Of a stretch of DNA of 18,056 nt, positions 14,599 to 18,056 are shown in pieces. A program made the translations under genes and the position numbers. Origin of the DNA: SVQP01 sp045587385 (GTDB taxonomy: Bacteria; Bacillota; Clostridia; Oscillospirales; CAG-272); NCBI GenBank assembly GCA_045587385.1, contig JAZNCE010000085.1, positions 1 through 18,056 of the forward strand, in the 5' to 3' direction. The notes beneath the pieces were generated by a model that ran no database searches, was not told where the DNA came from, and worked only from the letters and a program-made list of their open reading frames with translations. The stretch's first letter is position 1. The number at the start of each line of letters is the position of its first letter.

Positions 14599-14718
14599 TC
14601 AGGGGAGAGTGATTTCCATTTCATCCCCCTCGTCTTGTCCGTCTTGACTCTCGTTCATGATATTTCCGCTCACAACGACAAGCTCTTCGATGGTAGGCGC
14701 TTCATAAGACTTTTTCAT
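14599..14718 (-). CDS. Small acidic peptide, paralogue 1 (unknown function)
   Basis: This 39-residue product begins MKKSYEAPTIEELVVVSG and ends in an acidic stretch (Asp/Glu/Gln/Gly) before ITLP. GGAGG lies eight bases before the ATG. It has its own promoter-like elements and a terminator, so it is a complete small transcription unit. It is homologous to the 43-residue peptide 190 bases away. They share MKK-x-YEAP, EEL, a Ser at 17, Ile-Met at 20-21, Ser at 24, Asp at 26 and a final Pro. The conserved head and variable acidic tail resemble a leader/core layout, but there is no Cys and only a few Ser/Thr in the tail. I do not recognise the family. Short KKxYExPxI-type peptides are common in gut anaerobes without a known role. 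Confidence 0.75.
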   Translation of the reverse strand: MKKSYEAPTIEELVVVSGNIMNESQDGQDEGDEMEITLP

Positions 14719-14751
14719 GCTAGGTTCCTCCGTATTGGTTTGACTATATAT

Positions 14752-14780
14752 AGTCTACCACGGTAGGAGAAAAATGTCAA
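14752..14780 (-). promoter_or_regulatory. Promoter of small peptide 1, overlapped by palindromes
   Basis: On the minus strand a perfect TTGACA (14775-14780) is 17 bases from TAGACT (14752-14757). A 14-bp perfect palindrome GACTATATATAGTC (14742-14755) overlaps the -10 and start region, and CTACC-AC-GGTAG (14755-14766) fills part of the spacer. These could be operators controlling the peptide. Confidence 0.6.
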
Positions 14781-14865
14781 GACGAGCTGCGAAATTCCAG
14801 CAGCCAAAATATGGACGCTATTCTTGAAAATCTTTGTGCATTTTGCTTTTTATAGCCTTAATAAC

Positions 14866-14893
14866 GAGAAAAAGGCTGTCTTTCGACAGCCTT
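14866..14893 (-). terminator. Terminator of the second small peptide gene
   Basis: On the minus strand AAGGCTGTC and GACAGCCTT form a perfect 9-bp stem closed by a GAAA tetraloop and followed by TTTTTCTC. It starts about 17 bases after the stop of the 43-residue peptide. Confidence 0.9.
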
Positions 14894-14910
14894 CATAATT
14901 TTAGAGATAA

Positions 14911-15042
14911 TTACGGCATTACGATTTCGCCAACAAGATCCTCAATATCTTGCTCGTTATCGTTATCCTCAGAATTCGTCATGATCGCTTCGCTGATGAG
15001 GATAAGCTCCTCAAGTGCGGGAGCTTCGTAAAGCTTTTTCAT
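14911..15042 (-). CDS. Small acidic peptide, paralogue 2 (unknown function)
   Basis: The 43-residue product begins MKKLYEAPALEELILISEA and continues IMTNSEDNDNEQD, then IEDLVGEIVMP. AGGAGG is nine bases upstream of the ATG. A strong promoter and a GAAA-tetraloop terminator frame it as a one-gene unit. Roughly half the positions match paralogue 1 when aligned by eye, with the N-terminal 13 residues most conserved. The peptide has no signal sequence, Cys or membrane segment. The middle is hydrophobic beta-like (LILIS) and the tail strongly acidic. Possible roles include a modified-peptide precursor, a small regulator or a protein-binding tag. None is supported by a neighbouring enzyme gene in the window. 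Confidence 0.8.
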   Translation of the reverse strand: MKKLYEAPALEELILISEAIMTNSEDNDNEQDIEDLVGEIVMP

Positions 15043-15087
15043 TATGTAAAACCTCCTGAAAAGGACTTTTCCACCTACACATTAGCT

Positions 15088-15116
15088 ATTTTATCATACC
15101 AAACTCAAAATGTCAA
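15088..15116 (-). promoter_or_regulatory. Promoter of small peptide 2
   Basis: On the minus strand a perfect TTGACA (15111-15116) and TAAAAT (15088-15093) are separated by 17 bases. The leader to the start codon is about 40 bases. Confidence 0.85.
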
Positions 15117-15220
15117 CAATTTTTTTGATATTTTTTCCGGTTTTTTTGTATTAGTTCCATATATAGACTTTCACGTCAAGATACAACAGAACCAAAAAAA
15201 GCAAAAGAAACAGCGTATAC

Positions 15221-15715
15221 TTACTTTGTTTCTTCAGGAGCTTTAAACGAGAGAAAGAGCCCCTCGCGATCGGTGTTGAGCGGACGGGTTACGACGCCTG
15301 CGGCAGCAAGCATACGCTTTGACGCGAGCGTCATCGGTGTTTTGCCGTATTTGTCCGAAAGATACACGACCTCCTTGATCCCCGCTTGGATGATCGCCTT
15401 AGCGCACTCGTTGCAAGGAAAAAGCGCAACGTAGATCCGTGAGCCTGCAAGCGACTTCCCTCTCGTATTGAGGATGGCGTTCAGCTCTGCGTGGACGACG
15501 TACGGATATTTCGTATCCTCACCCGTTCGATCCCACGGAAACACGTCATCCGAGCAGCCGTAAGGGAATCCGTTATACCCCGTAGAAAGGATACGGTTCT
15601 GTTCGTCTACGATGCAGGCACCGACCTGCGTATTCGGATCCTTGCTGCGCTCGGCAGCAAGAAGAGCAACCCCCATGAAATATTCATCCCAGCTAATATA
15701 TCCGTCTCGTTTCAT
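15221..15715 (-). CDS. Deoxycytidylate (dCMP) deaminase
   Basis: The product has 164 residues. The zinc-dependent deaminase signature is complete: His75-Ala-Glu77 in VVHAELNAI and PCNEC with Cys101 and Cys104. DPNTQVGACIVD and STGYNGFPYGCSDD upstream are typical of the dCMP branch (ComEB/Dcd-type) rather than cytidine or tRNA adenosine deaminases. It converts dCMP to dUMP for thymidylate synthesis. GAGGT lies eight bases before the ATG. It stands alone between the peptide gene and a DUF1508 gene, and no clear terminator hairpin was found after it, so some read-through toward peptide 2 is possible. Confidence 0.93.
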   Translation of the reverse strand: MKRDGYISWDEYFMGVALLAAERSKDPNTQVGACIVDEQNRILSTGYNGFPYGCSDDVFPWDRTGEDTKYPYVVHAELNAILNTRGKSLAGSRIYVALFPCNECAKAIIQAGIKEVVYLSDKYGKTPMTLASKRMLAAAGVVTRPLNTDREGLFLSFKAPEETK

Positions 15716-15765
15716 AGAAAAGACCTCATTTTCTACATAATTCTATTTAGACTTTTGCTGCTACG

Positions 15766-15793
15766 AAAACACGCCCGACTTTTCGGTCGGGCG
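15766..15793 (-). terminator. Terminator after the DUF1508 gene
   Basis: CGCCCGAC and GTCGGGCG form a perfect 8-bp G+C-rich stem (15772-15793) followed on the minus strand by TGTTTTCG. It separates the DUF1508 gene from the dCMP deaminase gene. Confidence 0.8.
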
Positions 15794-15806
15794 TATCCCG
15801 TTAAAA

Positions 15807-17021
15807 TTATTCAGCAGAAATATCCTCCGGCTTGTTGACGACGACCTCTGCCGTTTTTGCAAAGCGCTTCACCGACTCGATCGCATTCAGGCAACGGTCC
15901 TTTTCCGCATAAGAATCACCGACGTACCAGTTGCTGCTATTACCCTTCAAGGCAAAGCGGTGGTTGCCGAATTTATCCTTCGTTGCAAAGAAATTGCCGA
16001 CGCAAACCGCCTTTTTGAACGCCTCAACAGCGCCCTGCGCAGACTTTACGTCACTGTAAATACGGCTGGTGTAGAGACACTGACCGTTGTTGGCGAGAAG
16101 CGCAAACGAAGCGCCGTTCTGCTCGGGATCGACCATGAATTTGCCCGATTTCGGAAGGGCGGCGATCTCCTTTTCAACGGCAGCCCAGTCAATATCCGTC
16201 GCCTTTTTGAGACCTGCCTTTACAGCCTTATGCTCCGCAATTGCCTCCTGCGAAAACGCAGCGTCAACGAAATTCGTCGTATCGGCAAAACGCTTGACAG
16301 AATCAATAGCGCTCTCACATTTTTGGCGATTGTTATAGCCTTCACCGTAGAATTTTCCGTCAACAACGTAGCTGTAACGGCCGCCGCGGTCATGGCGAAC
16401 ACCGAATTTTCCGCTCGCAACGGCACGCTTGAAGGTGTCGACCGCTTCCTGCGCGCCCTCATAGGTGGTATAGCCAATGCTCTGATAAAGAAGCTGACCG
16501 TTGTTCGCAAGGAGACAGTAATGATAGCCGTCGGGGCCGAGAATAAAGTCATACTTACCGCTGACACGACCTGCCCTCGAAGGAGCCTTTTCCTTGACGG
16601 GCTCGGCGACAGGCTCTTCTGCGGGAGCCTCAACGGGAGCCTCGACGGGCTCTTCTGCGGGAGCTTCCTCTGCGACCTCTTCTACAGGCTCTTTTACGAT
16701 TTCTTTCTTTTTCGCGGGAGCCTTCCTTGTCTTTTTCTTGACAGGAGCCTTTTCAACGACAGTTTCCGACACGGCAGGCGGTTCTTCCACAGCAAGAACC
16801 TCTTCGGGAATCGTTTTTTCTTCCTCAACTACCTGCTCGGCAACCTCTTTTTCGGACGCCTCTTCTGCTTTTTCCGCTTCCTTATCGGCAGGAGCATCCC
16901 CCTCAGCCTTAGCGTCTCCTGAAATACGCTTGGAATTCACAACAAGAATCACGACAAGAACAACGAGGAGCAGCGCAATTCCGATGAGAATACCGTAAAG
17001 CAACATATTAGACCCAAACAT
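15807..17021 (-). CDS. Membrane-anchored protein with four DUF1508 (YegP-type) units
   Basis: The product has 404 residues. A single N-terminal membrane helix (about 7-28, YGILIGIALLLVVLVVILVV) is followed by a charged Lys/Arg patch and a long Glu/Ala/Pro/Val-rich linker (about 35-145, with repeated EEPVEAP-type units and two Lys-rich patches). Then come two tandem modules (about 155-250 and 293-390). Each module contains two DUF1508-like units: a GK(Y/F) opening, LLANNGQ(L/C)LY(Q/T)S in the first unit, and A-x-x-(S/A)VKRFA at the end of the second. The linker suggests a stalk. Orientation is not certain, and the domains could be cytoplasmic or outside. YegP function is unknown. The ATG at 17021 is used because the GTG three codons earlier is part of the GAGGTG ribosome site. 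Confidence 0.82.
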   Translation of the reverse strand: MFGSNMLLYGILIGIALLLVVLVVILVVNSKRISGDAKAEGDAPADKEAEKAEEASEKEVAEQVVEEEKTIPEEVLAVEEPPAVSETVVEKAPVKKKTRKAPAKKKEIVKEPVEEVAEEAPAEEPVEAPVEAPAEEPVAEPVKEKAPSRAGRVSGKYDFILGPDGYHYCLLANNGQLLYQSIGYTTYEGAQEAVDTFKRAVASGKFGVRHDRGGRYSYVVDGKFYGEGYNNRQKCESAIDSVKRFADTTNFVDAAFSQEAIAEHKAVKAGLKKATDIDWAAVEKEIAALPKSGKFMVDPEQNGASFALLANNGQCLYTSRIYSDVKSAQGAVEAFKKAVCVGNFFATKDKFGNHRFALKGNSSNWYVGDSYAEKDRCLNAIESVKRFAKTAEVVVNKPEDISAE

Positions 17022-17055
17022 AACCGTCACCTCTTCATATTTAGTTTACAATTAA

Positions 17056-17083
17056 ATTATAGCACTTCCATTTCGTTTGTCAA
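17056..17083 (-). promoter_or_regulatory. Promoter of the DUF1508 gene
   Basis: On the minus strand a perfect TTGACA (17078-17083) and perfect TATAAT (17056-17061) are 16 bases apart, with TGC giving an extended -10. The leader is about 28 bases. Confidence 0.88.
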
Positions 17084-17133
17084 GAGATATCCGCGCGCTT
17101 TTTTTTATTTTTGACAAAAAAGAACAATTCGTG

Positions 17134-17200
17134 AGACAAAAAAAGAGAAAAACCGCCACCTTCCACCCTCTGCAGGCGCAGAAGGAGAAGAAACGGTTTT
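17134..17200 (-). terminator. Terminator of the transketolase gene
   Basis: On the minus strand AAAACCG (17194-17200) pairs with CGGTTTT (17149-17155). An inner CCTTC/GAAGG and a CTGC/GCAG stem form a branched or elongated hairpin. TTTTTCTCTTTTTTTG follows. It begins about ten bases after the stop codon. Confidence 0.78.
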
Positions 17201-17210
17201 CTGTTATTTC

Positions 17211-18056
17211 TTATTTCTTCATAGCAACGGCTTCGCGCGCCTTCTCCGCAATGGCGGCAGACGTGAGACCGTACGCCTCGAGAAGCGCCGGAACGGTGCC
17301 CGAGCGACCGTAGGTATCCTTAACCCCGACGCGGAGAACGGGGACGGGTCTTGTCTCACACAGCGTTTCGGCGACCGCCGCACCGAGACCGCCGATCACA
17401 CTATGCTCCTCTGCCGTGACGATAGCGCCTGTCTTTTCAGCAGCGGAAGCAAGAAGCTCCCTATCTATCGGCTTAATCGTGTGCATGTTGATAACGGCAG
17501 CGTCGATCCCCTCGCTTTTCAGGATCTCGCGCGCCTCGAGCGCAAGATGCACCATAAGTCCCGTCGCCACGATGGTGACGTCCTTGCCTTCGGCAAGCGT
17601 GATGCCCTTTCCTACCTCAAAGCGGTAATCCTTGCGCTCGCTCGTCAGGTCGGGAACGGCATAACGGCCGAAGCGAAGATAAACGGGACCGTTCGTAAGG
17701 ATCGCCGCTTCAACGGCGGCACGTGCCTCGTTCGTGTCACAGGGGTTGATGATAGTCATGCCGGGAATGGTACGCATAAGGGCAATATCCTCGTTGCACT
17801 GATGCGTTGCGCCGTCCTCACCCACTGTAATGCCTGCGTGGGTCGCGCCGATCTTTACGTTGAGGTGCGGATAGCCGATCGAATTACGCACCTGCTCAAA
17901 GGCGCGTCCTGCGGCGAACATGGCAAAGGACGAGACAAACGGGATCTTGCCCGTAGCGGCGATGCCTGCCGCTACGCTCATCATATTGCCCTCTGCGATA
18001 CCGCAGTCAAAGAAGCGTTCGGGAAACTTCTTTTTGAATACGCCGGTCTTAGTCGC
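17211..18056 (-). CDS. Transketolase C-terminal subunit (split type), 5' end outside window
   Basis: The frame is open to the window edge, so 281 residues are visible. An internal Met at 17984 is not the start, because conserved sequence (TKTGVFKKKFPERFFDCGIAEGN) precedes it. That segment is the start of the pyrimidine-binding domain and includes the Glu of GIAEGN that activates thiamine diphosphate. AMFAAGRAFEQVRNSIGYP, GATHAGITVGEDGATHQ and the C-terminal transketolase domain (VTAEEHSVIGGLGAAVAE, GVKDTYGRSG) follow. The C-terminal half of split transketolases is about 310 residues, so about 30 are missing. The N-terminal subunit gene should lie just outside. It serves the non-oxidative pentose phosphate pathway. 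DXP synthase relatives are larger single chains and fit less well. Confidence 0.92.
   Translation of the reverse strand, partial: ATKTGVFKKKFPERFFDCGIAEGNMMSVAAGIAATGKIPFVSSFAMFAAGRAFEQVRNSIGYPHLNVKIGATHAGITVGEDGATHQCNEDIALMRTIPGMTIINPCDTNEARAAVEAAILTNGPVYLRFGRYAVPDLTSERKDYRFEVGKGITLAEGKDVTIVATGLMVHLALEAREILKSEGIDAAVINMHTIKPIDRELLASAAEKTGAIVTAEEHSVIGGLGAAVAETLCETRPVPVLRVGVKDTYGRSGTVPALLEAYGLTSAAIAEKAREAVAMKK

Noticed and set aside
1..18056. CRISPR arrays
   Set aside because: No regularly spaced direct repeats were seen anywhere in the window.

Overview
The window looks like chromosomal DNA from a Gram-positive anaerobe, most likely a gut-type Clostridia (Bacillota) member. The basis is strong AGGAGG-type ribosome binding sites, canonical TTGACA/TATAAT promoters, short factor-independent terminators, and TnpV and DUF6809 accessory genes that are typical of clostridial mobile elements. 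The species cannot be named from the sequence.

Layout. (1) 1-1774, all minus strand: the N-terminal 300 residues of a TrkH/KtrB-type potassium channel subunit, cut by the window edge, then a two-gene mobile-element remnant (tnpV and a DUF6809 gene, coupled by an ATGA overlap). (2) 1775-2103: a gene-free boundary holding a 14-bp-arm hairpin, several small inverted repeats and the terminator of the next operon. (3) 2104-11935, minus strand: a nine-gene catabolic operon read from a promoter at 11970-11998. In transcription order it encodes a divergent triosephosphate-isomerase-like protein, an extended YjbQ, an FGGY sugar kinase, D-galactonate dehydratase (DgoD), an FAD oxidoreductase with a C-terminal jelly-roll domain, a KDPG/KDPGal aldolase, a xylose-isomerase-like TIM barrel, a 2-keto-3-deoxy-sugar-acid kinase and a FucI/AraA-like isomerase. 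(4) 12137-14162, plus strand, divergent: a SIS-domain sugar-phosphate isomerase, a DeoR-type repressor and an FSA-type transaldolase. (5) 14253-14501: tRNA-Tyr and tRNA-Thr genes with their promoter and terminator, minus strand. (6) 14543-15116: two tiny paralogous acidic peptide genes, each with its own promoter, ribosome binding site and terminator. (7) 15221-18056, minus strand: dCMP deaminase, a membrane-anchored protein with four DUF1508 units, and the C-terminal part of a split transketolase, cut by the window edge.

How the genes fit together. DgoD, the 2-keto-3-deoxy kinase and the aldolase form a complete De Ley-Doudoroff-type route from D-galactonate (or a close relative) to pyruvate plus glyceraldehyde 3-phosphate. 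The FucI/AraA-like isomerase, FGGY kinase, FSA-type transaldolase, SIS protein and TIM-like protein suggest a second isomerase-kinase-aldolase route meeting the first at triose phosphate. The FAD enzyme could supply the sugar acid by oxidising a sugar. The true substrate is unknown, and no transporter or glycosidase lies in the cluster.

The observations most worth following are the paralogous small peptides, the mixed catabolic operon without a transporter, the altered TIM active site, and the FAD-enzyme/jelly-roll fusion.
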